Shown: positions 22,394-22,528 of the stretch, in pieces
Layout: every line of letters starts with the position of its first letter
Position numbering within the stretch: the first letter of the stretch is position 1
NCBI GenBank assembly: GCA_030152225.1
Contig: JASLHL010000253.1
Span: 1-22,528 of the forward strand
Direction: 5' to 3'
DNA length: 22,528 nt
Source of the DNA: Flavobacterium sp.
GTDB taxonomy: Bacteria; Bacteroidota; Bacteroidia; Flavobacteriales; Flavobacteriaceae
Translations under genes and position numbers: made by a program
The notes under the pieces: model-generated
Told to the model about the DNA's origin: nothing
The model's input: the letters and a program-made list of their open reading frames with translations, nothing else
Databases searched by the model: none

Positions 22394-22528
22394 ATGAACC
22401 AGAAACTTAGGTATTGTTTAGAGCAAAAAGTGCGATTAATTGATGAATTAGAGCAGAAGCAGGATATGAATATAGAAGAATGGTCGGCTCATGTGCATCA
22501 TTGGAATAAATTCATGAAGAAATTGAGG
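22394..22528 (+). CDS. Start of an unknown gene (3'-truncated by the window)
   Basis: From ATG 22394 the frame is open for 45 codons to the last base of the window. It encodes a charged, helical start (MNQKLRYCLEQKVRLIDELE, then QKQDMNIEEWSAHVHHWNKF). There is no signal peptide in the visible part. No function can be given from this piece. It follows the tandem-repeat region. Confidence 0.5.
   Translation, partial: MNQKLRYCLEQKVRLIDELEQKQDMNIEEWSAHVHHWNKFMKKLR

Overview
The window looks like a chromosomal piece of a flavobacterium (Bacteroidota, probably Flavobacteriaceae). The reasons are a type IX secretion C-terminal sorting domain, a large TonB-dependent receptor with a carboxypeptidase-regulatory-like N-terminal domain, TAnnTTTG promoter boxes with no clear Shine-Dalgarno sites, AT-rich intergenic DNA, and many A/T-flanked intrinsic terminators. 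A Myroides-like genus is a guess. No rRNA, tRNA, CRISPR array or intact insertion sequence was seen.

Layout. (1) 1-2225: the 3' part of a secreted MBG-repeat adhesin-like protein with a T9SS sorting tail and its terminator. (2) 2231-2807: a long AT-rich gap holding a dead HipB/y4mF-type antitoxin gene and several inverted repeats. (3) 2808-10817: a block I read as phosphonate uptake and breakdown. It has a TonB receptor, a convergent zinc alcohol dehydrogenase of the phosphonate-associated type, a divergent operon (DUF5690/OPA-like permease, FAD amine oxidoreductase, phosphonatase-like HAD hydrolase), and a convergent XRE-cupin regulator. A palindrome TTTAC-N5-GTAAA sits in front of the receptor, the dehydrogenase and the permease operon, which suggests one regulon. 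(4) 11143-15875: a secreted unknown protein, an erythromycin-esterase-like lipoprotein, another secreted unknown protein and a Tet-like MFS exporter. Between the last two lies a duplicated relic of the T9SS-gene 3' end and terminator. (5) 16093-21428: a polymorphic-toxin 'immunity graveyard'. It contains two HEAT-like paralogues flanking an Rhs core fragment, a helical-repeat protein translationally coupled to a broken Imm51-like gene, a leucine-rich-like protein and a SUKH/SMI1-KNR4-like protein, with no intact toxin. (6) 21429-22528: a gene-poor AT-rich stretch with a 40-bp tandem repeat and the start of an unknown gene that runs off the window.

How the genes may work together. In the phosphonate block, the receptor and the permease would bring an (N-substituted) aminoethylphosphonate across the outer and inner membranes. 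The flavoenzyme would release phosphonoacetaldehyde without an aminotransferase, the HAD enzyme would cleave the C-P bond, and the dehydrogenase would deal with the aldehyde. The family assignments rest on motifs visible in the sequence. The substrate and the joint regulation are inference.
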